Below, piece by piece: positions 11,729 to 22,040 of a stretch of DNA of 64,000 nt (position 1 is the stretch's first letter; each line of letters opens with the position of its first letter). A program made the translations under genes and the position numbers. Where the stretch lies: assembly GCA_021234155.1 (NCBI GenBank), contig JAJEKV010000225.1, forward strand, positions 622,001-686,000, given 5' to 3'. Origin of the DNA: Isoetes taiwanensis. Taxonomy: Eukaryota; Streptophyta; Lycopodiopsida; Isoetales; Isoetaceae. The notes below the pieces were generated by a model, which saw nothing but the letters and a program-made list of their open reading frames with translations, was not told the DNA's origin and searched no databases.

Positions 11729-11932
11729 GTGGATAATGGATCTTTACATCCTCATGTTGAGAATGAGCTTGTAAATGGGTCTTTACATCCTCATGTTGGG
11801 AACGAGCTTGTAAATGGGTCCTTACATCTTCATGTTGGGAATGAGCTTGTAAATGGGTCTTTGCATCCTCATGTTGGGAATGAGCTTGTAAATGGGTTTT
11901 CACATCCTCATGTTGGGAAAGAGCTTCTAAAT
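11729..11932 (+). repeat. 39 bp coding minisatellite (13 aa x5) in Copia A
   Basis: Five in-frame copies of a 13-residue unit, consensus NGSLHPHVGNELV, between integrase and reverse transcriptase. The same place in Copia copy B (about 32700-32755) has one unit, so the array expanded in copy A only. It then continues NPKV and FVGKGYL as in copy B. Confidence 0.85.
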
Positions 11933-12075
11933 CCTAAAGTGGAAGATGACAAAGTGTTTGTTGGAAAAGGATATTTGTGAGTGCATCTTACAAGATTAGA
12001 CAAAGCCTCTAGAGACTAGTATGTCAAAATGAACTCTTATTTTTCTGATGGATTTCTAAGTTTTGCAGATTCCAA

Positions 12076-13686
12076 TCTTATATTATAATGTTTTAGCGTG
12101 TTGTATCAAGCCCTAATTTGAATAGTTGAGATCATTTGAGTGCATCCAAAGGCTGAGATTTGTCACACGGCTTCCCGCCACCGTGAATGGTCAAAGCTTT
12201 AATCTCTTAAGGGGAAAGGGAAAAAGAAATGGAGGAAAAGGAAAAGGGAGAAGGAAAGGAGGAATGTGAAGGGCAAAAAGGCAAGAGGAAAAGGAAAAAG
12301 GGGGGGGGAGAGAAAGGGGAAAAGGGACGGAAAAAAGGGCATGGGTAAAAGGGAATAAGAGAAATGGTGAGGAAAGAGAAAAAGAAAGGAAAAAGTGGCA
12401 GGGGAAATGGGAACGGAAAAAAGAAATGAAAAAGGGAGAGGGAATGGGAAGGGACAAAGGGCATGGGGAAAGGTGAAGAGGGAAAGGGTGGTAAAAGGAG
12501 AAAGAATGAAGGGAAAAAAGGTGACTAGGAAAAGGGCAGGGAGAAGATAAGCAAAAAAGGGCATGGGAAAAGAAAAAGGAAAAAGAAAAAAGAAAAGGGG
12601 ACAAGGAAAGGGAGAAAGGAAACCAGGGAAAAAGAGCATGGGAAAAAGGGGTAGAGGGAAAGAGGAAAAGAGAAAGGGGAAAGGGCGCGTGAAAAGGGGG
12701 AGATGGAAAGGGTGGAGAAAGGGAAAAAGGAAGAAAAAAAAGCATGAGAAAAGGGAGGGAAAAAGGAGAAGAGGGGAAGGGTGAGGAAAAGGAAAAAGGG
12801 ATGGAAAAAATGACATGGGAAAAGGAAAAAGGAAAGAAAAAGGGGGAAAGGGAAAGGGGAAAAGGGTACCGGGAAAGGGGAAGAGAAAAGGATGGAGAGA
12901 GGAGAAAAAGGGAAGAGAAGAAGGGGAACATGAAAGGAATGGGGGGAAAGGTAGGGAAAAAGGGAACAGGAAAAGGAAGGAAAGAAGGAAAGGGAAAGGG
13001 AAAGGCAAAAGAAAGGGGAGGGGAGAAGGATGAAAGGGAATCTAGGAAAAAGGGCACGAGGAAAAGGGGAAGAGAGAAATGGGAAAAGGGAAGGGGGAAA
13101 GGGCACGGGGAAGAGGGAATCGGGAAAAGGAAAGGAGGAAAAGGTCTGGGAAAAGGGGAGGATGGAAAGGGTAATGAAAGGGGAAAAGGAAACCAAAAAA
13201 GAGAATGGGAAAAGGGGAAAGGGAAAAGGGTGCGAAAAAGAGAAAAAAGGGTACAGGAAAAAAGAGAAGGGGAAGAATGTATTGAAAAGGGCATGGGAAA
13301 GGGAAAAATCAAGAGGAAATGAAGGGGGAAGGAAAGAGAAAAGAGCACGCCAAAATAGAAAGAGTGAAAGGATGGGGAAGGGATGGAAAGAGAAAGGAAA
13401 AAGTTCATCAGGAGAATGGAAAGTGAAAAAGGGTGTGAAGAAAAGGAAAAAAAAAATAAAAGAAAAGGAAATATTTAAGAAAAACAAAAAAAAAAGGAAA
13501 AAAAAGAAAATGGGCAATGTGTAGGGAAACAGAGGAAAAGGAAAAAGAAGAAAGGGTAAAAGCGGAGTAGAGCAAATGGCAAAGGGAAAGAGTAACAGTG
13601 TCGAATACTTTAACAATGGTCATTACTACAGTGTATCATTTACAGGTTCTCAGCTTATGCCCAGCAACGCTGGGCACCGTTCCTAT
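12076..13686 (+). mobile_element. Helitron H2 inserted in Copia A
   Basis: Starts TCTTATATTATAATGTT at 12076, preceded by A, and ends with the hairpin GCCCAGC-AAC-GCTGGGC at 13659-13675 followed by ACCGTTCCTAT, a mutated form of ACCATTACTAG. Copia sequence breaks at 12075 (GTTTTGCAGATTCCAA) and resumes at about 13687 (ATAAGACGCTCTCAAGAA). The related uninterrupted Copia piece at 29838-29880 reads GTTTTGCAGATTTCATTGTG then TATATAAGACACTCCC, so the insertion replaced only a few bases. Interior is the polypurine tract; no genes. Confidence 0.85.
12200..13560. repeat. 1.36 kb polypurine strand tract
   Basis: The plus strand is nearly pure G and A with GGGAAA, GGAAAA and GAGAAG iterations and repeated GGGCATGGGAAA islands. 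Long minus-strand frames here read only Phe/Pro/Leu/Ser and long plus-strand frames only Lys/Gly/Glu/Arg: both are composition artefacts. Such tracts favour triplex and R-loop structures. Confidence 0.9.
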
Positions 13687-13840
13687 ATAAGACGCTCTCA
13701 AGAACATTTTGTGGTGATTGCGCTTCATGTGGATGATACTATTTTGGCAATCAAGAGAAGATTATCTCCTGCATTTAGAATTACTACCAAATTGCTAGAT
13801 GAAAATTGGCATCAACATAATGTTCGAGAATAAGAATAGA
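13687..13840 (+). pseudogene. Copia copy A: reverse transcriptase fragment
   Basis: Reads RRSQEHFVVIALHVDDTILA, which matches the Copia reverse-transcriptase active-site block (normally YVDD; here HVDD). It continues the reading interrupted by Helitron H2 and is related to the fragment at 29830-30010. The rest of RT and RNase H are missing. Confidence 0.75.
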
Positions 13841-14025
13841 TATTAGAAAATTGTAGCACTCGGGTTTTTTTCTTTGTGGTTACCAAAGGGTTTTTTCATG
13901 CAAGTGCGAGACCAAATTTTCAGGTGGGGAGATTATCTATGAGTTGCAATATTTGGTCTTCTTTCTTTTACAGACACGATATTTTCTATATCTAATTTGA
14001 TGAAAGTCTAAAGTCGCAGGTGGGG

Positions 14026-14220
14026 TGTTAGCGGAGCTGCCTTTATTGGGAAGGCAGCGTGCCTTTATGAAAAGGCAACATGAGTGCCTTTACCTTTCGC
14101 CTTTACCTTTTACCTTTATGGTATTATATATTGTAACATATATCATTCAATATACGTGTCTTCTATTGTAGTGCATATCTATTCCTCTTGTGTTTTCTTA
14201 GTAAACTAGCAAGTTCAACA
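14026..14220 (+). mobile_element. Candidate Copia LTR (195 bp)
   Basis: Begins TGTTAG and ends TTCAACA, giving TGTT...AACA terminal inverted bases. It is preceded by AAGTCGCAGGTGGGG, a plausible polypurine tract of plant Copia type. It contains runs of CCTTTACCTTT and a TATTATATATTG TATA-like segment. It would be the 3' LTR of Copia A. No second LTR copy was located in the window, so the call rests on its ends and position. Confidence 0.5.
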
Positions 14221-14224
14221 TACT

Positions 14225-14690
14225 TTGAATGTGGACCCCACATTGGTATCTCAGAAAGGCACACATAAATGGAACATGTATTGATGTCTAAATGTGGTAA
14301 TGACAAATGAGAAGGGCAACATATAGTCATGTACGACACGTCATAGAGAGTAAAGTGTCATATGTCTCTAATGTTTGTGTTCTCCCACAAATCCTTCATG
14401 CCATATTTAATGGAACATAAAGCAAAGTTTAGGAGTGTCGCAAAGCTTTGATCAATCAATATTGATACAAGACCCACCTCTGTTACCTATTGTTATGAAC
14501 AGCAAGTTGGATCAGGTTAAGTCCGCACAAGATCATAAGAGAAGTATGGCCACAACCAAAAGGACAGCAGAAATGGTGATTAATTCGCCATCCAACCTAT
14601 GAACTCAGATTAATCCGAGCTCCACACCAAGCTGAGAGCTAGCATACACAAGATGACTATGTGATCTCAAGATTCCGCCCTCCCAAATCC
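14225..14690 (+). repeat. Dispersed repeat, inverted partner at 30100-30560
   Basis: Blocks such as GATCAATCAATATTGATACAAG, GGATCAGGTTAAGTCC and CATTTCTGCTGTCC (reverse complement) are shared with 30100-30560 in opposite orientation. Both copies lie beside Copia fragments. No frame; may be Copia LTR/untranslated sequence or an independent repeat. Confidence 0.7.
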
Positions 14691-14914
14691 ATGTAACTAT
14701 CACTCTTATATCGCTAATTCTCCCTTCACCTTTCCCCAACACCCTTCCAAAAGATGACTTGGCATATAAGACATACACCTTATATGGCTGCTTTCCCCTT
14801 TCTAGCCTCTATGGGCTAAGCCCAAGAAGGCCGCACCTAAGCGACTGCTACAGATTCCAAGATCCAAACTCAGAATCGTAACAGCCCACCGGGGTAAAAG
14901 ACAATTGACCTCTA

Positions 14915-15180
14915 CACAAGTCCCTCGACCACACAGGTCATTGACCACACAGGTCCCTCTTTCGACCACACAAGTCATTGACTACACAAGTTCCCTGACT
15001 ATGCAAGTCACTATTTCGACCACACAGATCTTTATTTCGACCACATAGGTCTACCACACAGGTCCAACATAGAGCTTATTAACCACATAGGTTCCACACA
15101 AACCACGTAGCTTATTAACCACACAAGTTCCAGACAAACCACATAGCTTATTAACCACATAGGTTCCACAAGACGACACA
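14915..15180. repeat. ACCACACAGGT minisatellite-like region
   Basis: Irregular iterations of GACCACACAGGTC and TTAACCACATAGGTTCCAC. Spacing varies from about 20 to 50 bp. It lies upstream of the Copia primer-binding site and could be part of a long LTR. Confidence 0.7.
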
Positions 15181-15578
15181 GTTCCACTAGACAAGTCCCT
15201 TGATCTATCTCAGTCGTTGGGACCTCCAGCAGTGTTAGACAAACCAGCCTCAAATTTGGCCTCCCATGTTTGCTAGGTTTCACCAAGCTTCCAAAGAACT
15301 CCTCTTTATGCCATTCAACTTCACTACATAGACTAATACCAAATATGCATTGCATTAGTTCAACTAATGCCTCCATTAGCCAAGCTAATGGTTGATTCAT
15401 CTTGAGGGCACACGGCTCACCCAAGGTTTGGAGTAACACCTATATCCATGATTATCTACATATAATCCCTCTGGAGGCACAAAGCCCTTGCATGAGTAAC
15501 CACACTATCTATATCACGTTTCAACTCCCTCACTTGCTATTGTAAATAAAACAATGACCTCTCAGGGAAAGCACCACA

Positions 15579-15590
15579 TGGTATCAGAGC
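15579..15590 (+). other. Copia primer-binding site
   Basis: TGGTATCAGAGC matches the plant initiator-methionine tRNA 3' end used by Copia elements, directly after ...GCACCACA, a plausible LTR end. The gag-like remnant begins downstream. Confidence 0.75.
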
Positions 15591-15593
15591 TTG

Positions 15594-16350
15594 CATCTGG
15601 TTCTGGGGCGGTTGTGAATTTTTGAGAGCTCACTGGGATGAAAACTTTGTATGTTTTCTCTGAAGCTGGATATCTAGCCTAGAAGGTTAAGATGGAGTAC
15701 ATTCTACACAAAGTGAAAAGCTCTTTGGAATTGTGACTAAGAGGGTGAAAGCATGCTAGGGTGTACCATCTAAAGTACTTTTTAGGGAGTGCAAAACTAT
15801 CCAGAAAAGTACCCAACACTGGGTACTGGGAACTTGCATAAATGCCACAATAAATAATAAGTTTGAGAGTTAATTCATTTATTTTAGTCTCTAATAGTAT
15901 TGTTATCCTCTAGTACTATAGATTGGCATGTTACTGACCTTCAATTCAAAACATTTCGATCGATTTTAATGGAAAGAAAAAACAGAAAGTACCAGTTTTA
16001 AAAGTACCCAGTGTAGGTACTTTTGAGGGTTCCAAAAGTGGTACACCGTAGCATGCTTTTACCCAAGAATAACCTGCTCCAGCACATCCTATTGATGCAA
16101 CTACTGGCAATTTTGTATTGAATGGTGCTGCATATGATGCTTGGGTTAAAAATATAGATGACTAGCGCTCATTCTCTATGCTCTCATTCTCTATGCTCTC
16201 AAAGAATCCATTTTAATGGATGCTAAGGATTTTATTACTTCCAGTGAAGTTTGGAAGTATTTGGAAAAAAACGTACATGAAGAAGACTATGCATGAAGTG
16301 ATTAGTCTTTGCAAAGATCTTACATCATTGAATAAGAATGAGAATGATTT
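15594..16350 (+). pseudogene. Copia gag remnant, split by a small element
   Basis: After the primer-binding site the leader runs to 15757, is interrupted by a 292 bp element, and resumes at 16058. From 16079 it reads PAHPIDATTGNFVLNGAAY then DAWVKNIDD and a stop, followed by ESILMDAKDFITSSEVWKYL, which is typical Copia gag (UBN2-type). A CTCATTCTCTATG duplication and stops break it. It ends where the LINE 3' end begins. Confidence 0.65.
15758..16049. mobile_element. Small TIR element with 8 bp TSD (hAT-like)
   Basis: Terminal repeats A(G/C)GGTGTACCA at both ends, flanked by a perfect 8 bp duplication AGCATGCT (15750-15757 and 16050-16057). Subterminal AAAGTAC and GTACTTTT motifs are mirrored. 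An 8 bp duplication fits hAT or P-type elements. No coding capacity; inserted in Copia gag leader. Confidence 0.8.
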
Positions 16351-16364
16351 TTTATCATCCACTG

Positions 16365-17690
16365 AGACCACGGCCTATGGGACCCAGAAGGAGCGCAGCA
16401 AACTTATTACTGTCCGGGTTAAAAAAAACCCCGCCCCGAAGGGTTTTCGAGGGAAAAACTGTGGCAGTAATAAGAATGCTGTCAAACTGTACAAGTATAC
16501 ATCATCATGAAATAAATGTATAACATGTCAAGTGTGTGCCCGAGGACATAGCTGATCTCGCATGTCCATAACCTCCTGAAGGTATGATCCCAGCACCCGT
16601 ACGGATGCTGTGCTCAATGTCACATGTAACGGCTGGCCAGGCCTGACCAACTCAGTATAGCGCGTCCGGATTTGATCATATGATGGGCAACTTTGAAGAG
16701 TATGAGATTCATCTTCAATGACCCCCATTTGGCAGCATTGACAGAGCCTGTCCTGACGTGGCTCACCAATTCATCTGCCCGTCTCAATTTGAAGATGACG
16801 TACCCATGTGCGAATGGAGGCAATGAGTCTGCGCCTTTTCATGGGCAAGTGGACGCAGGCTAGCATTGCGGGCCTCGTTCCATTGTGGGATTTATGTGGC
16901 GCTCGTAGTGTGCTGTCTTGACATGTTCAAGGGCATTGGCATTCCAAAGCTTTCTGAGGAAGCAAACGTCAAGCTATTGCCTCAAGCTATGGCGATCTAC
17001 CTCTGTTTACACATGTATGCACATGTACTCCTGCATATTCCATCTAGCCAACCACTGAGCTCTCTTTTCCCTCCATCAGGCCTTAAGGCACTGCGGCCCC
17101 GTTGCCATGATATAAGCTAGTTTAGGGAGACGAGCATCGTCCATATTGACCACCTTTTGAAAATAGACAATGTGGCGATCAAGGGCCGCCCTCTAAAGAG
17201 GCAAGAATCCTATCTCCTGCAGTAGAATTTGATATGGGACTGTGGACTTCACCCCTAGTGCTCGTACTAAGAAGGCTTTCTGCACCTGCTCCGAGTCATT
17301 CCACGTAGCGAGGGATACTATTGGGCTCCATACTTCAACCCCGTATAAAAGGACAGGCTCCACTAAGATCTTGAACAAGTGTGACTGGTGGGCCCAATCA
17401 TACAACTCCGCTCTATGACTCTTGTTTTGCATTGCATATAGTGCCTTCCAGCCCGCCGTCACTCGTAGCCGTATGGATATGTCCCAGTACATAGTAGAAG
17501 GAAACTCCACTCCCAAATATTTGTATGTGGATGCTACTTCCACATTCTGCCCTTGGTAATTGAAGGAGGAGATCCTCGGCTGATAAGAAGATGATATGAA
17601 AACCACCTTAGTCTTGGCCAGGTTGACGCGCATATCATTCGCTTGGCAGAATGTGTCCAGGGCATCGAGATGTCGTTGCATGTCATTGTC
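16365..17690 (-). pseudogene. LINE copy 1: RT C-terminal half, zinc knuckle, 3' UTR
   Basis: Minus strand, from 17681 down: NLAKTKVVFISSS then YKYLGVEFPS and VEPVLLYGVEVWSP, then EQVQKAFLVRALGVKSTVPY. These are the thumb/C-terminal region of a plant L1/RTE-like non-LTR reverse transcriptase. Near 16730 it reads MGVIEDESHTLQSCP, the end of a C-x2-C...H...C knuckle. The 3' UTR (16365-16530) matches that of LINE copy 2 at 35600-35790, including the CGAA/TTCG hairpin. Frames are broken between 16830 and 17190. The 5' half (endonuclease, RT core) is absent. Confidence 0.85.
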
Positions 17691-17691
17691 A

Positions 17692-18624
17692 GATGTGAGG
17701 TGTGGGGGCCAGGACTATCTCTAGAACTATGGCAAAAGATTGAGAAGATACAAAAGAAATTTCTACACATTGAGCTTGGAGTCAAAGTACAAACACCATA
17801 TGAGATGATGATGGCGGAATGTGGCATGATGCCCTTAGAATGTGAGGCCCTGTGCCGATATTTGGTGTATTTAAGTAAGCTCGGAGGTCTAGAAGAAAAC
17901 AGTTATCCAAGGTTAGCATTGAGGGAAACGTTCGAGAAAGGGTGGTATGCGGAGGGGTTGACCTGGATGCACAAATGGGGGCTTAAGATAGAAGACCTCG
18001 GTGTTAACAAAAACAGAATCTATGAATGGGTTAAGGAGATAGCACTGACAAGGATCTGGCATAGCCCTGGAGTGAAAATGTTTCACTATAGGGAGAAGAT
18101 GAACCCGTCCTTGCAAGAAATGAGCTACCTCAATGAGAGCATCTCCATGAGCAAAAGACATGCAATATGTAGAATGCGGTTAAGTGCACATCACCTGGGG
18201 GTAGAAGTAGGACGATGGTACAATATACCACGGGAATACCGAACATGTCGGATGTGTGGAGCAGATCAGGTAGAAGATGAAGAACATGCAATCATTCATT
18301 GCCCAACATACCAAACTCTGAGGGATGCCCTTGGCATACACATAAGTAGCATGCAACAGTTTTTTGATTTGCCAGCTACAATAGCGGGTAGCTTCCTGAT
18401 TGATATGATGCAGATGAGAGAGGCAGGAATTAAGGCTATAGAAATGTACTTGACAGACGAGAAAAGAGAGGAAAGTGATGACGATCCCCATGAGGGTTTG
18501 TCAGATGATAATTAGGAATCTATATTATGTAATTGGTCTTATAGACTTGATGGTCTCAAAAAAGACGCAATAAAATACGTCACGTCACTTCACTTCACTT
18601 CACTTCTCTCTCTCTCTCTCTCTG
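17692..18624 (+). pseudogene. LINE copy 3: RT C-terminal region, divergent family
   Basis: An open frame to 18515. It reads RCEVWGPGLSLELWQKIEKI, then QKKFLHIELGVKVQTPYEMM, later YRTCRMCGADQVEDEEHAII followed by HCP: the C-x2-C-x8-H-x4-C-like knuckle of LINE ORF2 C termini. It lies head to head with LINE copy 1 at about 17690. An AATAAA at about 18569 and a tail of (CACTT)n then (CT)n at 18584-18622 mark the 3' end. 5'-truncated, as most LINE copies are, but the reading frame is intact over 270 codons. Confidence 0.85.
18584..18622. repeat. (CACTT)n(CT)n tail
   Basis: Simple repeat at the LINE 3' end; such tails form during target-primed reverse transcription. Confidence 0.85.
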
Positions 18625-19610
18625 AGTAAACTAGCAAGTTTAACTAATAGCCCATTGGGTCTATACAATGGGCTAGTACAACTATTACTACTGAGATAAA
18701 AAAAACCTATGCCTTGAAAGCCATTATAAATGTCCATTTGTGCAAAACTACTCAGAATATCAGCTATTATAATTATCTTCTAATTCAACCATGACTATTA
18801 GAGCTAACCAAACTAGATTACACAAGTTTGTCCTTTACATTAAGAATTAGGAAAAGAAAAATTTGCATATGCCAATACTGAAATACATACCTCAAGAGTT
18901 CCAACCAAAACCCACCGATTAAAAAGATTCTGAACGCCAAAATTGTAAAAAATTTGTGGCGTCCAACTTTTTCATTTGTTGGCATGCAATTAATTATAGA
19001 TAGATAGTATTTTTCGAGTCATACAAGACAAAAAAGAGGCGGTCGGGGGCCAATCCACAACTCTCCAATCATATTGCATTTGGGGTGTCGCTATTTCTTG
19101 TCATGAAAATCGAGCAAAATCCGATCCTACTAAGCCCATTTTGGGTCCCTGTCTTCAAGATTTGCAGAGTTGGTTGGAAACCCGACAAGCAAGATTTAGA
19201 GCAATTTCGGATCTAATTGCCTCTTCTTGGATAAATTCATAGTGCATTGCTCTGTTCTAGCTGCGTGGAAAGATTTAGCTTGTGGGCGTTTGCATTCTCG
19301 ATCAAGCAATGTTTTGTCCTACAAGTCTTGCCAAAATTTTGCCAGCAAGTCCAAAAAAGCCCATCGCCAAACTTATCGGTTCAAATCGATATGTTGTGTG
19401 GATGGATATTGGCGTTACCTTGCTCGGGTTTCTTCAGCAGCGTGATTGGTAAGATTCTCAACAACAATTTCATCTCAATAATGCTTCTATTTTTAGGAAT
19501 TCACCGAGCGAGCACAATGCCTTGGAAAGAATATTCACCAACCCCGTCTCAAGATAATTATCATTTGCAAAGAGCACCGTTTCAGATTGTGCAATTAACA
19601 CTCTTTATCC
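18625..19610. other. No gene supported; possible LTR scrap at its start
   Basis: GAGTAAACTAGCAAGTTTAACT at 18624 resembles the end of the candidate LTR at 14200-14220. The rest is non-coding as far as I can see. It may be 5' flank of the captured COBRA-like fragment. Confidence 0.35.
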
Positions 19611-19618
19611 CTGTGCAG

Positions 19619-20190
19619 AGGCATTTGATCCTTTAGATCCAAATGGAAATATCACAGTAAAATGGGATATAATCAGCTGGACCGGTGATGGATACACGGT
19701 AAGATCAGACTTCCATACAGCCAACAAGTAGCAAATTGTTGCAGAGGAGGAGTTTTATCTTCTATGGGCCAGGATCCAAAGCGTGCAGTTGGAGCTTTTC
19801 AGGTCAATTTTGGCAGATCCGGTACCACTAATAAAACTGTGGTTCCTCCAAAAAATTTTACTATTATGACCCCAGCTCCTGGATATACCTGTGCCCCGGC
19901 TTATATAGTGAAGAATACGTTATTTCCTACCCCAGATGGTCGTCGTTTTACTCAAGCCTTAAGTAAACACCCACTCATTTCCTGTTCTGGATTCATGGTT
20001 TCGTAGAGTGTATTCATACTAATTTAGTTTTTAATTTATTTATCATTCTAGTGACATGGAATTATACTTGCGTTTATTCACAAAGTAGTTGCTGTGTCTT
20101 CCCTTTCGTCTTTTTATGATGAAGATATTATATCCTGCCCCAAATGCTCTTGCGGTTGCCAATCGAATATGACACGGCAGATTTTAGCAC
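19619..20190 (+). pseudogene. COBRA-like (COBL) GPI-anchored protein gene fragment
   Basis: Three exon pieces. Exon a (19619-19698): AFDPLDPNGNITVKWDIISW then TGDGY, the CBM-like COBRA N-terminal region, after a CTGTGCAG acceptor and before GTAAG. Exon b (19709-19962): LPYSQQVANCCRGGVLSSMG, GRSGTTNKTV, PPKNFTIMTPAPGYTCAPAY. Exon c from 20052: joining b to c across GTAAAC...TTCTAG gives QALMTWNYTC in frame, then SLSSFYDEDIISCPKCSCGC. These are COBRA-family hallmarks, with the Cys-rich segment last. Exons between a and b are deleted to a 10 bp GT...AG relic, and one frameshift lies near 20098. COBRA proteins guide cellulose microfibril deposition at the cell surface. Retained introns mean DNA-level capture or a decayed host gene, not a retrocopy. 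Confidence 0.88.
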
Positions 20191-20349
20191 AGAAGAAATC
20201 TGAAACTCAGCCCCCGTACAGATTCGTAAGTAAATCTTGGCCCTTGATCTTACATTGCAACTGGATTTTGGATCAAAGAAAAGTGCTGAGAGATCTAGAT
20301 CCAAGACTAATTTGATCTAAAATTGACCTTTTGGAATTTTTTCGCTTAT

Positions 20350-20903
20350 AGGTCAGATGCATATATAGCCATAATGGCTTTAGCTAAACTTGCCTAAAAC
20401 TAATCCCAAAACTTTCTGTGATTTAGCTAAACTCTTCAAAGTTTTCCTCTTGTACTTTCTAGTGTTTGGCTAAACTAACCCAAAATTCATCCCAAAAATT
20501 TATGAGATGTGGGGGCAAAAAACTTCAAGCTAAAATTATTATACTTTTTTCCAATTGTTTCCATTTACTTTAATCATTTCTTGTGTGGAAATATGCTAAC
20601 AAAATGCCAACTAGCTAAGTTTAGGCCTCAAATTATTCCATAGATGTTAAGAAATAAATATTAATCATATATTCTCTTATTATCTAGAATTATTTTAGCT
20701 AAACTAGCCCGAAACTCATTCCAAAATTTTCTATGGCTTAGCTAAATAGTACAAATTTCCAATCTTACTTTCTAGCATTTGGATAAAGCGCTCAAAGGTT
20801 GGGATAGGCGCGACCATTTTTTCCATTTACTTTAGTCAACATTTTTTGAAAATGTGCTAAAAAATCATCAAATTGCTAAATTTAGCCCTTAAATTATTCC
20901 ATG
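20350..20903 (-). mobile_element. MITE with TTAGCTAAA repeats, copy 1
   Basis: Reverse-oriented sibling of 31346-31949. The right end (reverse complement CATGGAATAATTTAAGGG) is the same terminus as in that copy, and the interior repeats TTAGCTAAA and CCCAAAA(C/T)TTTCTGTG. It cuts into the gag gene at about 20904. The left end near 20350 is less certain and no target duplication is visible, so this insertion may be rearranged. Confidence 0.75.
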
Positions 20904-20918
20904 TTTGAAGTTGACCTG

Positions 20919-22017
20919 CTACTTGTCCTGCTTGCCGAAATTTGCGTTGCCTTGCTTTCCATAGCTTGCGTTGTACTGAGGTCTGGTAGCTGCTGGGCTG
21001 TAACTTCCTGTAGCCTTCCCCTTGTCTTGATAGTATTGTTGCCTCGGTCCACTCCCTTGAGGTCCTTTTCCTTGCAAGCTCACTGCCTTGGATTCTGCTT
21101 CTGCCACTGTTCTGGGGTTTATTGCTCTCACCAGCTTCTTGATCTCTTCGTTCAAGCCTTCAATGTACCTCTCCACTACATGTCTTTCACTCAATTTTGG
21201 CACATAGAGCCTCAGCCTCATGAACTCTTCTGTGTACTTCTGGACTGTCTTATTGCCCTGCTCCAGCCTTTAGAACTATTGCATCATATGGCACTTGTGT
21301 TCCCTTGGCACATAGTGACGCTTGAATGCTTTGGCGGCTTTGGCGAACTTCTTTAACCTGCAGCTATCTCTGCTTAACCCATGGGCTTTGGCATAGCCTT
21401 TCCACCAAATCCTGACTGCTCCCTTGAGGTTGGTTGTTGCTACCCTGCCCTTGTCCTTATCCTTCATGCTATAAGCATTCCCATACTCCCTCATTTCATC
21501 CAACCATGCCTCGGCTTCCATTCCAGACCTGTTGTCCCATGAGAACTGTTCCAACTTCCTGGCTTTCCACACGTTGCTCAGTGCCGAATCGACTTTCTTC
21601 TGATAGTCTGCTTCCATTCTGCCTCTATCACGGTTGGGTGGGACCCTCCCGACGGTCCTGTCGATCGTTCTCCTGCTCTTCAGATTCAGAGTTGGAGTCG
21701 AAACTAGAGTTGGAGGAATCCGTGCTTGGTGATCTCCTTCTCCGGCTTCTCTTCTTTGCTTTGTCTGCTCTGCCAGCTGGTGTTTCATGTAGTTTGACAT
21801 TTTGGTCTGGTCCCATTGCTGCCGCTCCTGCCAGCAAGGCTCTTATTTCATGGATGTCCGATCTTATCTGCGATATTTCTTCTTCTGGGGTTGGTGCCTC
21901 AAACTCCTTGAACAGGTTCCTTGGCTGAAATTGCCTTGCGGGTGTTTGGTCTTCTAGAGGTTGTCTATCTTGTTCCACATTCCTGGATGCTCTAGCTGCA
22001 TATACATTAGATTGCAC
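20919..22017 (-). pseudogene. Ty3/Gypsy-type gag, frameshifted and 3'-truncated
   Basis: Three minus-strand frames join: 22017-21628 (RNVEQDRQPLEDQ, an acidic/Ser-rich segment), 21700-21276 (SALSNVWKARKLEQF, AEAWLDEMREYGNAY, AVRIWWKGYAKAHG, FKRHYVPREHK) and 21250-20919 (FMRLRLYVPKLSERHVVERY, IEGLNEEIKKLVRAI). The A-x-x-WW...F...F...Y-x-P pattern and the following EF..LR...P...E....F..GL are the retrotransposon gag core. The Gln/Gly-rich tail ends at a MITE before any zinc knuckle. Frame breaks lie near 21640 and 21270. Confidence 0.8.
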
Positions 22018-22040
22018 TCTGATGATTAGCTTTTTGTTTG

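Noticed and set aside
11729-11932. CRISPR-like direct repeats
   Set aside because: Units are contiguous, in frame and without spacers; a coding minisatellite in Copia.
12191-13616. Long minus-strand frames (up to 405 codons) rich in Phe, Pro, Leu, Ser
   Set aside because: They are the complement of a purine-only tract; stops cannot occur in such composition. Two frames are open at once and show no domain.
14492-15582. 1.09 kb Copia LTR running from TGTTATGAAC to CACCACA before the primer-binding site
   Set aside because: The start is inside a repeat also found at 30100-30560 with the same sequence on both sides, so the LTR boundary is not supported.
20904-20914. Target duplication for the MITE at 20350-20903
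   Set aside because: No matching sequence at the left end; the insertion may be rearranged.
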